From Novosphingobium sp. EMRT-2 (lineage in GTDB: Bacteria > Pseudomonadota > Alphaproteobacteria > Sphingomonadales > Sphingomonadaceae): a stretch of 64,000 nt of DNA. The notes under the pieces are model-generated. The model did not search any database and had not been told where the DNA came from. It saw nothing but the letters and a program-made list of their open reading frames with translations. Of this stretch, positions 9,044 to 16,862 are shown in pieces. Position 1 is the first letter of the stretch; every line of letters starts with the position of its first letter. The stretch is taken from NCBI RefSeq assembly GCF_005145025.1, contig NZ_CP039695.1, positions 3,395,501 to 3,459,500 on the forward strand. Reading direction: 5' to 3'. The translations under genes were made by a program, and so were the position numbers.

Positions 9044-10300
9044 TCAGGCGCGCCGGGCGCGGGGAAGAACAGCGCGCAGCAGCACCAGCGCGGAAAGCAG
9101 CAGGATCAGCACAAAGCTCCAAGGGATCGCCGTTTCGAACAGCGCGGCAGCGGGGATAACAAGGCCGGCGACGCGCTCCACCAGCCATATCGCCGCGGCG
9201 AGGCCGATCACCGTGGCGAGCGCGGTGCGGGCGGGGGCGCCGTGGCGCCAGCGCGCCAGCGCCAGCAGTGCCGGCAGGGCGCCCAGAACGACCAGAAGCT
9301 GCACGGCCTCGATGCCCAGGTTGAAACCGAGGATCGCGGTGACGCGCGTCGCCGCGCCCAGTCCGAAGTTCGCGATCAGCGTGGCGAAGGCGAGGCCGTG
9401 GACCAGCCCGAAGCCGAGCGCGACCAGCGGCTCGCGCCCCGGGAACAGTGGCCGCGCGGCGTGGATCGCCGAGATCAACACGGACAGCGCGATGCCGGCC
9501 TCGACCGGGGCCGCCGGCAGATGCGCGCCGAACAGCGCGGCGGCGATCAGCGTCAGGCTGTGCCCCACGGTGAACGCGGTGACGATCATCGCGAGATGGC
9601 GGAAGGTGGCGCGCGGTTCGCGCAAGGCGGACCAGCGGCCGCGAGAGGCGAGCAGCGGCGCGGGCAGCAGCAGGGCCAGCAGGAACATCAGGTGGTCATA
9701 GCCTTCGGCGATGTGCCGCGCGCCCAGGCGGAAGCTGTTGGCGAAAAGACCGGTCATGCCGGCATGTCCCCGATCGACGGTAAGGATGGGGCGCGCGGCG
9801 GTAAGCGCGCCGACGAGTTCGCGCTCGCCCCGCGTGCCGCCGGCAAGGTCTCCGCCGATCACCAGCAGCGCGAAATGGGTGGGAACCTCGCGCGTGATGA
9901 CGCGCCAGTCGAAGCGGAAGTTGCGGTCGCCGGCGCCGGGCGGCGGCAGCAGCGTGGCCGTGACATGGAGATCGGGCGGGCCGATGATCGTTTCGAACGC
10001 GATCCGGTCGATCGTGACGCGCCAGTTCCGCCCGTCCGGCGCTACCACCGCGAAGTGGCCCAGCAGATAGGCGCGCGCGGCGGCAAGGCTTGCAGGCCGG
10101 TTGTCGGTGGCAAGGCCGGTGGCATAGCCGAACTCGCTTTGCGGCACGACGATATCGGCCCCGATCGCGCCGGGGGCGAGATCGAGGCGGATTTCCGAAT
10201 TGGGCGTGAGATGCGCGGCGGCGGGCGCGGGCAGAGCGAGCAGAAGCATCAGGATGGCCAGCGCGGCGATGAACCGCGCCGGCAGACTGCGCTCAATCAT
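9044..10300 (-). CDS. HupE/UreJ_2-family membrane protein
   Basis: This 418-residue protein has a signal peptide ending at PAAAH. A soluble extracytoplasmic part (about 30-190) precedes six or more membrane helices. The membrane part carries the family motifs ARHIAEGYDHLMFLLAL, TVGHSLTL and GLVHGLAFA, whose histidines and aspartates resemble metal-binding positions of HupE/UreJ nickel permeases. Members of this divergent group are not proven transporters. Its start overlaps the end of the upstream TPR gene by 8 bases, so the two are translationally linked. Nickel or another metal is a reasonable but unproven substrate. Confidence 0.82.
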   Translation of the reverse strand: MIERSLPARFIAALAILMLLLALPAPAAAHLTPNSEIRLDLAPGAIGADIVVPQSEFGYATGLATDNRPASLAAARAYLLGHFAVVAPDGRNWRVTIDRIAFETIIGPPDLHVTATLLPPPGAGDRNFRFDWRVITREVPTHFALLVIGGDLAGGTRGERELVGALTAARPILTVDRGHAGMTGLFANSFRLGARHIAEGYDHLMFLLALLLPAPLLASRGRWSALREPRATFRHLAMIVTAFTVGHSLTLIAAALFGAHLPAAPVEAGIALSVLISAIHAARPLFPGREPLVALGFGLVHGLAFATLIANFGLGAATRVTAILGFNLGIEAVQLLVVLGALPALLALARWRHGAPARTALATVIGLAAAIWLVERVAGLVIPAAALFETAIPWSFVLILLLSALVLLRAVLPRARRA

Positions 10301-11654
10301 GCCCGAACCAGACGAACCGCGCGGCGGGGTCGGCAGCTTTGGGATTGATCTTCAACGCGGCCTTGCGCGCATCCTCCGCGTCATCGCCCCGGCCCAGCGC
10401 GTCGAGCGCCTCGGCTTTCTGCATCAGCAGCAGGGCGGAGCACCAGCCGCCCTTTTCGGCGCGCTCGATGGTGGCGAGCGCGCCTGCAGGATCGCCGGTG
10501 AGCAGTTGCGCGCGGGCAAGCAGCGCCAGCGTGGCGCCATGCGGGCGGCGTGCCGCGTCCTGCCGGGCAAGAGCCAGCGCGCGGCGCGGATCGCCGACGG
10601 CCAGTTCGTGCTCGACGACATGCGCGGCGGCGGCCTCGGGCAGGGCTTGCAGCCTCTCGGCCCAGATCGCGCCGGCACGGTCCGCCCAGGCCCGGCTTTC
10701 CTGCCCCTTGCCCTGAAGGCGCAGGAGATGGGCCAGCGCGTCCATCACTTCGGGCGCGTTGGTGCGATTGGCGATGTCGGCATAGCGCCGTGCCGCTTCA
10801 TCCGGCCGGCCTTCAACCGCCGCCTGTTGCGCGACGAACGCCTCGTTCAGCCAGTTGCCGGGAAAGAAGCCGTCGGCAAAGCGCGCCCAGCGGCCGGCAG
10901 TGGTCCAGTCACCCACGGCATAGGCCACGGTCGCGCGCTGGATGGCGGCCTGCGCCTTGGCGAGGCGTGTCAGCCGCTTACCGCGCAGCACGGCATTGAC
11001 GCGCCGGCGCGCGAGTTCGGGATCGCCTGTGCGCAGCGAGAGCATCGATTGCCGCAGCGCCAGGCCCGCATTGTTCGCGGCGGCTTCCGCCTTGGCATAA
11101 TCCTCGCGCGCGGTGGCATAGTCGCCGCGCTGCATCGCTATGTCTCCGCGCAGCGCAAGCGCGCTGGAGGCTTCCTCGCTGTGCGGGCTAGCCTTCTGCG
11201 CGTCGAACCGGGTGAGAGCCTTTGTGGCATCGTCCAGCCGGTGCAGCGTGACCGACAGCGCGGCGCGCGACAGGCTGGGGCCGGCGGGAAACTCGGCCAT
11301 GCCTATCGCCCGATTCAGCACCTTGTCCGCTTCGGCCAGATCGGCGTAGCTGCCGGTCAGGCGGTATCGGCCGACCAGCGCGTCGCCCAGAATTTCCATG
11401 TGGAGCCAGTCGGACTTGCCGCTCTTTTCGCGCTCGCGCCCGCCATCGATCTGCACCGTTGCGGCGTTTACCGCTTCCGCCTGGTTGCGGGGGCCAAACC
11501 ATGGCTTGACCTCGCTGGTCGCGGGATCGGGCGGGCCATGCCGGTGGTTCCAGCGCTGCCAGCCATAACTGGCCGCAAGCACGATGATCACGGCGGCAAG
11601 GAGCAGCCAGGGCCAGCGCAAGGCATTGCGCTGGCCTGCCGAAACGGTGTTCAT
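10293..11654 (-). CDS. Membrane-anchored TPR-repeat protein
   Basis: This 453-residue protein has one N-terminal membrane helix (about 14-32) followed by an alanine-rich helical domain made of tetratricopeptide-type repeats, for example around 137-175 (ALRGDIAMQRGDYATAREDY) and 300-420. It probably sits in the periplasm as a scaffold. It lies 28 bases after the second DUF4331 gene and overlaps the HupE-like gene by 8 bases, forming one operon. No catalytic motif is visible. A protein partner among the operon products is the obvious inference. Confidence 0.82.
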   Translation of the reverse strand: MNTVSAGQRNALRWPWLLLAAVIIVLAASYGWQRWNHRHGPPDPATSEVKPWFGPRNQAEAVNAATVQIDGGREREKSGKSDWLHMEILGDALVGRYRLTGSYADLAEADKVLNRAIGMAEFPAGPSLSRAALSVTLHRLDDATKALTRFDAQKASPHSEEASSALALRGDIAMQRGDYATAREDYAKAEAAANNAGLALRQSMLSLRTGDPELARRRVNAVLRGKRLTRLAKAQAAIQRATVAYAVGDWTTAGRWARFADGFFPGNWLNEAFVAQQAAVEGRPDEAARRYADIANRTNAPEVMDALAHLLRLQGKGQESRAWADRAGAIWAERLQALPEAAAAHVVEHELAVGDPRRALALARQDAARRPHGATLALLARAQLLTGDPAGALATIERAEKGGWCSALLLMQKAEALDALGRGDDAEDARKAALKINPKAADPAARFVWFGHD

Positions 11655-11682
11655 GTCAAGTTTTCCCGCGACCCGCGCGCTG

Positions 11683-12435
11683 TTACGATGTGCGGGCGCA
11701 GATCTTCAGGCCCAGATTGGTGAGATCGTCGCCGATCAGGTCGAAGAACTTGTGCAACTCGTTCTTGTATTCGGCGAGGTACTTGTTGTTGGTGGCATCG
11801 TCCGCCGGTGTGGCGTCGTTGTAGCTGTTTTTGGTGGCGGAGCCCACCAGTGCGGTGGCGATCGCCGGGTTGCCCATGCGATCGACGCTGACATAGGCCG
11901 AATCCGCGTCCGTGCGGAAGTTGAAGCCCGATCCCGTGCCGCTCGCCACCGCCGGCGAGCCGTTGGGGTTAGCCAGGAACGGGAAGGTGAGGCTGAACGG
12001 CTTGTCGTTGGTTGGCGGATTTAGCGGGATGTTGGCGAACGTGTTCGGCCCCTGTCCGGTGACCGTCATGTCGAGGAACAGTTCCGCGAGCAGGATGTCG
12101 ACCACCGGATCGGCAGGGTGCCGGCCGTTGGGGAAGCGGGTCGAGCGCGTGATGTCCAGCTTCAGCGTGTCCGGGATGATCTGCGATTGCAGCGTTGCCG
12201 TCACGCCGGTCTGTCCCTGGACGGTCTGCGTGAAGCAGTTATCGACGTTGTAGGATACGGCCGTGGCCGTCGGCGTGGGGGTGGCCGTGCCGGTTCCGCT
12301 CGGCAACGGGGCGGGGACGACCACCTGGCTGCCGGAGCCGCTGTCGCCGCAGGCGGCCAGAACGGCGGTCAGCGCCAGCGGCGTCGCGAAGAGCATCGCG
12401 GCGCGGCGCAGGGAAAACGGAGATGCTTGCATCAC
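11683..12435 (-). CDS. DUF4331-family lipoprotein, C-terminal half
   Basis: This 250-residue protein has a lipoprotein signal with lipobox LAAC (Cys about 29), then a short Pro/Thr linker. The rest resembles the C-terminal half of DUF4331 proteins: SVDRMGNPAIATALVG followed by KNSYND. The N-terminal DUF4331 motifs are missing here and are found in the preceding gene, so one family appears divided between two exported polypeptides. The start is GTG at 12435 overlapping the upstream stop (GTGA); an ATG at 12432 is equally possible. GGGGGG precedes both. The function of DUF4331 is unknown. Confidence 0.75.
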   Translation of the reverse strand: MMQASPFSLRRAAMLFATPLALTAVLAACGDSGSGSQVVVPAPLPSGTGTATPTPTATAVSYNVDNCFTQTVQGQTGVTATLQSQIIPDTLKLDITRSTRFPNGRHPADPVVDILLAELFLDMTVTGQGPNTFANIPLNPPTNDKPFSLTFPFLANPNGSPAVASGTGSGFNFRTDADSAYVSVDRMGNPAIATALVGSATKNSYNDATPADDATNNKYLAEYKNELHKFFDLIGDDLTNLGLKICARTS

Positions 12436-13109
12436 AGGTTCCCCCCGAAGCGAAGCGTCTGACCCCAGGCGTCCAGATTGCTGCCGATCGTGCCAAGGTT
12501 GGCATCCGGAATTTCCAGGACCAGCGCGGTATCGTTCTGGCCATCGAAGAAATTGCGATCATTGCGGATGCGGATGGTGCCGAACGAGCGCGTTTCGCGG
12601 AAGCCGATCAGGTCGAAGAAGAACGGCTCGTCATACAGGCCAACGCGCGCCTTGACGCCGTTGGCGGTAAGCGTCGTTTCCACCGGCCCTTCCAGCGTGC
12701 CGGTCACGCCGGGCAGGCCTTCGATGCGGACGCCCCAGTCGTTTGGCCCCTGTCCCTTGCCGAAGCGGAACTTGATCACGAATTCCGGCGAGGTTCCGGG
12801 GGCCTGCGTGGACACGTTGATCTTGTAGAGCACGTCGCGGTCGTAATAGGTCGGCGCGGTGGTGGCGACCGGACCGGCGAAAGTCATCGCGATCTTGGTC
12901 GTGCCGTTGGAATGCCACGCGAAGACGTCGGCGATATCGGCTGGAATATCCGGCGTGGTATCGAACCCGGCGTCGGTGCGGGTGGGCGGATCGAGGTGAT
13001 CGGCGCTTTCGGCCACATCGGCGGGAAGGAGCAGAAGCCCCGACAGAGCGGCACAGGCGGCGCCAGCCGCCAGCCCCCTGGCTCCAACAGTCCTGAAAAA
13101 GCTGCGCAC
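12432..13109 (-). CDS. DUF4331-family exported protein, N-terminal half
   Basis: This 225-residue protein starts at GTG with GGAG 8 bases before it. It has a Sec signal peptide (hydrophobic 12-30) and then the DUF4331 opening ADHLDPPTRTD, PADIADVFAWH, a beta-rich middle, and EPFFFDLIGFRE plus FFDGQNDTALVLEIP. Full-length DUF4331 proteins continue into a VDRMGxPAINTAL segment; here that part is in the next gene, whose start overlaps this stop. It is the first gene of the DUF4331-DUF4331-TPR-HupE operon. Confidence 0.8.
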   Translation of the reverse strand: MRSFFRTVGARGLAAGAACAALSGLLLLPADVAESADHLDPPTRTDAGFDTTPDIPADIADVFAWHSNGTTKIAMTFAGPVATTAPTYYDRDVLYKINVSTQAPGTSPEFVIKFRFGKGQGPNDWGVRIEGLPGVTGTLEGPVETTLTANGVKARVGLYDEPFFFDLIGFRETRSFGTIRIRNDRNFFDGQNDTALVLEIPDANLGTIGSNLDAWGQTLRFGGNL

Positions 13110-13346
13110 GGCGTATCTCCGACTCTGGGTAACGAATGACGGTGCGACCTTGATGTCGCCTCATTCTTCCCGAATCGCTGTGCCGGCCCTCACACATCCG
13201 CGTATTTATCGCGGCGCCTGAACAAAGGGCGGCTCCGATTCAATGCGGAGGCCGTTACCCGGGTTGTAACTCTAAAAAGACGCTGCCGTGAAGGGGGAAA
13301 GTGCCGGCATCGAATCCGGGGCGCGTGGCGCGGGGAATGGCGCGCA

Positions 13347-13379
13347 CAAAAAACGGGGCGATGCACGCCCCGTTTTTCC
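13347..13379 (-). terminator. infC rho-independent terminator
   Basis: A perfect 12-base stem (13349-13360 with 13366-13377, ACGGGGCG core) closes a 5-base ATGCA loop. Read on minus, it is followed by six T, 20 bases after the infC stop. The A/T arms would also let it stop transcription arriving on plus. Confidence 0.9.
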
Positions 13380-13400
13380 GGTCCCGCGATGGAACGGCGC

Positions 13401-13943
13401 TTATTTCGGCGCCAGCACCATCAGCATCTGGCGGCCTTCCATGCGGGGAAAGGCTTCGATCTTGGCGATTTCCGCCACGTCGTCCTGCACGCGGCGCAGC
13501 AGGTTCATGCCGAGCTGCTGGTGCGACAGCTCGCGCCCGCGGAAGCGCAGCGTGACCTTCACCTTGTCCCCTTCCTCGATGAAGCGCTGCACGTTGCGCA
13601 TCTTCACGTCATAGTCGTGATCATCGATGTTCGGACGCATTTTGATCTCCTTGATCTCCTGCGTCTTCTGGGTTTTGCGGGCAAGATTGGCCTTTTTCTG
13701 GGCCTCGTAGCGGAACTTGCCGACATCAAGGAACTTGCAGACCGGCGGATCGGCGTTGGGCGAAACCTCGACCAGGTCCAGTCCGACTTCGGCTGCCTGC
13801 TCGATCGCCTCGCGCGTGTACATGACGCCGAGATTTTCACCATTCTCATCGATCACGCGCACCTTTGGCACGTTGATGAGCTGGTTGTAGCGCGGCCCGC
13901 TCTTGACGGGGGGCGCCATCATGCGCCGGGGAGGGGGAGCTAT
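13401..13943 (-). CDS. infC: Translation initiation factor IF-3, probable AUA start
   Basis: IF-3 binds the 30S subunit and rejects wrong start codons and initiator tRNAs. The protein has the N-domain motif [17 protein letters not shown] and the C-domain [17 protein letters not shown] and [10 protein letters not shown]. The only strong ribosome site, AGGAG at 13952-13956, is 8 bases before an in-frame ATA at 13943, giving 180 residues. The ATG codons at 13922 and 13919 are preceded by a C-rich run with no ribosome site. Non-AUG starts (AUU, AUC, AUA) are known for infC and let IF-3 repress its own translation. If the ATG at 13922 is used, the protein is 173 residues. Confidence 0.92.
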   Translation of the reverse strand: MAPPPRRMMAPPVKSGPRYNQLINVPKVRVIDENGENLGVMYTREAIEQAAEVGLDLVEVSPNADPPVCKFLDVGKFRYEAQKKANLARKTQKTQEIKEIKMRPNIDDHDYDVKMRNVQRFIEEGDKVKVTLRFRGRELSHQQLGMNLLRRVQDDVAEIAKIEAFPRMEGRQMLMVLAPK

Positions 13944-13951
13944 AGTGCGTT

Positions 13952-13956
13952 CTCCT
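13952..13956 (-). promoter_or_regulatory. infC Shine-Dalgarno deciding an ATA start
   Basis: On minus this reads AGGAG, with 8 bases to the ATA at 13941-13943. No comparable site precedes the downstream ATG codons, so it is the main evidence for the non-AUG start. Confidence 0.65.
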
Positions 13957-14078
13957 GCAGTTGCTCGAAACGTGATTTTGGCGCGCTCATATCACATTGC
14001 GGTCGCAGATAAAGGGCCAAGCGCCGAATGTGGGGCGTTCAGGACGCGATTCAAGGGCGGGGAGGTGGATTGGAGCCG

Positions 14079-14510
14079 TCAGCGGCGGCCCTCACGGGCG
14101 CGCCTGCGTTCGTAGAACAGCAGCGCCAGCGCGTAAAATACGACATCGGCCGCGATCTTGCCGGCGCCGACTCCCAGCGCTTCCCCCAGCAAGGAAACGG
14201 TGGACAACGTGATGCCCGGGCGGATGACCAGCGTATCGAGCGCTTCGGCTATGCCGAAATCGTGGAGCATGGCGAGCAGCACCGGGCGCAGCCGACGTTC
14301 ACCGCCGGGCAGGGCGCGCCAGTCGCGCAGGAAGATGGTGCCGTAGTAACCGGCATTCTCGCCCAGCGCCGCACCGAACGCGGCGAGTTCCGGTCCGGCT
14401 CCGGCGGCGGAAAGTCCGAAGAAGCCGGCGTAGCTGCCGGCAAAGCCGCACGCCTCGGCCCAGCCGAAGCGCGCCAGCCAATGTCGCCAGCGCGGACCAT
14501 GCGCGGTCAT
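14079..14510 (-). CDS. Conserved small membrane protein of unknown function
   Basis: This 143-residue protein has three or four hydrophobic segments (about 18-38, 40-58, 98-114 and 116-134) and a basic C-terminus (YERRRAREGRR), suggesting an inner-membrane protein with a cytosolic tail. No known family was recognised. It starts 8 bases after the pdeM stop with AAGGGA as ribosome site, so the two are probably co-transcribed. Confidence 0.65.
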   Translation of the reverse strand: MTAHGPRWRHWLARFGWAEACGFAGSYAGFFGLSAAGAGPELAAFGAALGENAGYYGTIFLRDWRALPGGERRLRPVLLAMLHDFGIAEALDTLVIRPGITLSTVSLLGEALGVGAGKIAADVVFYALALLFYERRRAREGRR

Positions 14511-14518
14511 GACGTCCC

Positions 14519-15229
14519 TTACGCCGTCTGGCGCCAGAGTGGGAAGCGCGCGAGCCGGTCTGCCGCCGGCACGAGCGCCTCGATCTCGGTGGCGGGTTGC
14601 ATCGCGGAAAGGATCGCGGGATCGGTCGCATCCATGCCACCGGTCAGCGCGCCGATCGCGGGCAGGATCATGCGGCCGCCGCGCCCGCTATTGCCGTCTT
14701 TGCCGATCACCACGCAAGGGCGCGAGATGTTGCGGCCGCGGACCGCGAGGCGCAGCTTGGGGTGGAAATGGCCGGACAGTTCGGGAGCAACTTCTCCCGC
14801 CTTCGCCTCGTGCCGTAGCACGATGCCGCTGACGGCAAGCTCCTCCATCCGCGTACCACCCGGATGATCGGCCACGTCCTCGTCATGGTTGCCGGTGATC
14901 CACACCCAGTCGGTCGCGCGGGTCAGCGCCGCTAGCATTCCAGCGGCGTGGGGTTCCAGTCTTTCCGCCCCGAAGCGATCGTGGAAACTGTCGCCCAGAC
15001 AGAACACGCGTCGCGCGCCGGTTTCGCGGATGGCGCCCGCGATGCGCTCCAGCGTCTCGCGGCTGTCATAGGGCGGCAGCATTTGCCCGAAGCGGGCGTA
15101 GAAACTGGCCTTTTCAAGATGGAGGTCCGCCACCAGCAGGGCCTGCTCGTCCGGCCAGTAGAGCGCGCGACCATCGCCGATCCGCGGGCCGAGCCGAAAT
15201 TCGCGATGGGCGAACGAAAAGGGAACCAT
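14519..15229 (-). CDS. pdeM: PdeM-family metallophosphoesterase (ligase-associated DNA damage response)
   Basis: This 236-residue protein is a calcineurin-type metallophosphoesterase with the metal-binding blocks VADLHLEK, CLGDSFHD, ITGNHDE and LSGHFHP. The LYWPDEQALLVADLHLEK context is typical of PdeM, the endonuclease often found with a DNA ligase/helicase repair set. Those partners are not adjacent here; the neighbours are a small membrane protein and, divergently, hemF. AAGGGAA lies before the ATG. The exact substrate is inferred from the family. Confidence 0.85.
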   Translation of the reverse strand: MVPFSFAHREFRLGPRIGDGRALYWPDEQALLVADLHLEKASFYARFGQMLPPYDSRETLERIAGAIRETGARRVFCLGDSFHDRFGAERLEPHAAGMLAALTRATDWVWITGNHDEDVADHPGGTRMEELAVSGIVLRHEAKAGEVAPELSGHFHPKLRLAVRGRNISRPCVVIGKDGNSGRGGRMILPAIGALTGGMDATDPAILSAMQPATEIEALVPAADRLARFPLWRQTA

Positions 15230-15273
15230 GGGTTTCCCTTGCCGCAGGGGGCGTGATTTGGCAAGCGCCCGGC

Positions 15274-16152
15274 ATGACCGACTGGACCGAACAGACCGCC
15301 CAAGCCCGCCACTGGTTCGAATCGCTGCGCGACCGCATCTGCGCTGCGTTCGAGGCGATCGAGCGCGAGGCCGGCAGCGACGCGGCTTTCGTCTATACGC
15401 CCTGGAGCCGCGAACAGGTGGGCGAACCGGCGGATAACGACGCCAATGCGAACCCCGGTGGTGGCGTGCGCGGCGTGATGAAGGGCAAGGTGTTCGAGAA
15501 GGTGGGCGTCAACGTCTCCACCGTGGGCGGCGCGTTCAGCCCGGAATTCGCCAAGACGATCAACGGTGCGGACCCCGAAAACCCGGTCTTTACCGCGACC
15601 GGCATCAGCCTGGTCGCACACATGGCCAATCCGCACGTTCCCGCCGTTCACATGAACACGCGCTTCCTCACCACCAGCAAGGCGTGGTTCGGCGGCGGCG
15701 GCGATCTCAACCCGCCGATTCCCTATGACGAGGACACCGCCGAGTTCCACGCCGCGTTCAAGGCGGCGTGCGACGCGCACGACGGGGAGTACTATCCGCG
15801 ATTCAAGAAGTGGGCGGACGACTATTTCTACATTCCCCACCGCAAGGTGCACCGGGGCGTGGGCGGTATCTTCTACGATCACCTCGAATGCGCCGACCTC
15901 GATGGCTTCGCCGCCAACTTCGCCTTCACCCGCGATGTGGGCGAGGCATTCCTCGACGTGTTCCCCAGGCTGGTGCGCCGGCGCATGGGGATGGACTTCA
16001 CGCCCGAGGACAAGCAGCGCCAGCTCGAATGGCGCGGCCGCTATGCCGAATTCAACCTGGTCTATGACCGGGGCACGCTGTTCGGCCTGAAGACCGGCGG
16101 GAACATCGATGCAATTCTGATGAGCCTGCCGCCCGAAGCGGTGTGGAGCTGA
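15274..16152 (+). CDS. hemF: Oxygen-dependent coproporphyrinogen III oxidase
   Basis: This enzyme uses O2 to decarboxylate coproporphyrinogen III to protoporphyrinogen IX. The family blocks are all present: GGVRGVMKGKVFEKVGVN, ANPHVPAVHMNTRF, the WFGGGGDLNPPIPY signature, HRGVGGIFYD and EFNLVYDRGTLFGLKTGG. It is 292 residues from the ATG at 15274; an in-frame GTG at 15253 with AGGGGG just before it would add seven residues. The acetyltransferase gene starts 4 bases after its stop. The start region faces pdeM divergently across 44 bases. Confidence 0.95.
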   Translation: MTDWTEQTAQARHWFESLRDRICAAFEAIEREAGSDAAFVYTPWSREQVGEPADNDANANPGGGVRGVMKGKVFEKVGVNVSTVGGAFSPEFAKTINGADPENPVFTATGISLVAHMANPHVPAVHMNTRFLTTSKAWFGGGGDLNPPIPYDEDTAEFHAAFKAACDAHDGEYYPRFKKWADDYFYIPHRKVHRGVGGIFYDHLECADLDGFAANFAFTRDVGEAFLDVFPRLVRRRMGMDFTPEDKQRQLEWRGRYAEFNLVYDRGTLFGLKTGGNIDAILMSLPPEAVWS

Positions 16153-16156
16153 CCGG

Positions 16157-16786
16157 TTGGACTACGACCACCCCCAACCGCTCGCCCCCGGCTACCATGC
16201 CGTCCGCCCCGGTGATCTCGCCTGCGTGGTGACCGCGCTGGAAATGCGCGAGAAGCCCGCGGCGTTGCGGCGGCTGGTGCCGGAAGGCGATGTGCCGGTG
16301 CAGCTTGTCCGCTGGGAAGCGCCGGCGATCGAGAAATACCGGATGCTCTACCGCCGCGTCGGCGCGCCGTGGCTGTGGTGGTCGCGGCTGGTGAAGGATG
16401 ATGGCGAACTCGCCGCGATCGTCCACGATCCGCAGGTCCACGTTTTCGCGGTGGTCGACCGCGCCCGCGTGGAAGTGGGGATGCTTGAACTGGACTTCCG
16501 CGTGTCCGGCGAATGCGAGATCACGTTCTTTGGCCTGATTCCGGGCGCGACCAGGAAAGGGCTGGGCAAGTGGCTGATGCGCAAGGCCTTGCAGTTGGCC
16601 TGGCGCGAGGGCGTGGGCCGGGTATGGGTGCATACCTGCACGCTCGATGGCCCGCAGGCGCTGCCGTTCTATGTCTCGCAAGGCTTCGTGCCCTATGCGC
16701 GGGCGGTGGAAGTGTTCCCCGATCCGCGCCTTGGCGACGTGCTGCCGGAAGACGTGGCGCCCCATGCGGCGCTGCTGCGCGCCTAA
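16157..16786 (+). CDS. GNAT-family N-acetyltransferase
   Basis: This 209-residue cytosolic protein carries the acetyl-CoA binding segment GLIPGATRKGLGKWLM (about 131-146) and the GNAT C-terminal strand pattern ALPFYVSQGFVPYARA. It starts at TTG with GGAG 8 bases upstream inside the end of hemF, 4 bases after the hemF stop, so it is co-translated with hemF. The substrate is unknown; the gene order does not prove a link to heme. Confidence 0.85.
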   Translation: MDYDHPQPLAPGYHAVRPGDLACVVTALEMREKPAALRRLVPEGDVPVQLVRWEAPAIEKYRMLYRRVGAPWLWWSRLVKDDGELAAIVHDPQVHVFAVVDRARVEVGMLELDFRVSGECEITFFGLIPGATRKGLGKWLMRKALQLAWREGVGRVWVHTCTLDGPQALPFYVSQGFVPYARAVEVFPDPRLGDVLPEDVAPHAALLRA

Positions 16787-16862
16787 GCGATTACACTGAT
16801 CCGCATTTCCGCGACCTTTACCCCTTGCCCTGACCGCATGGTTCCGCCCATTTAGGCAGGAC

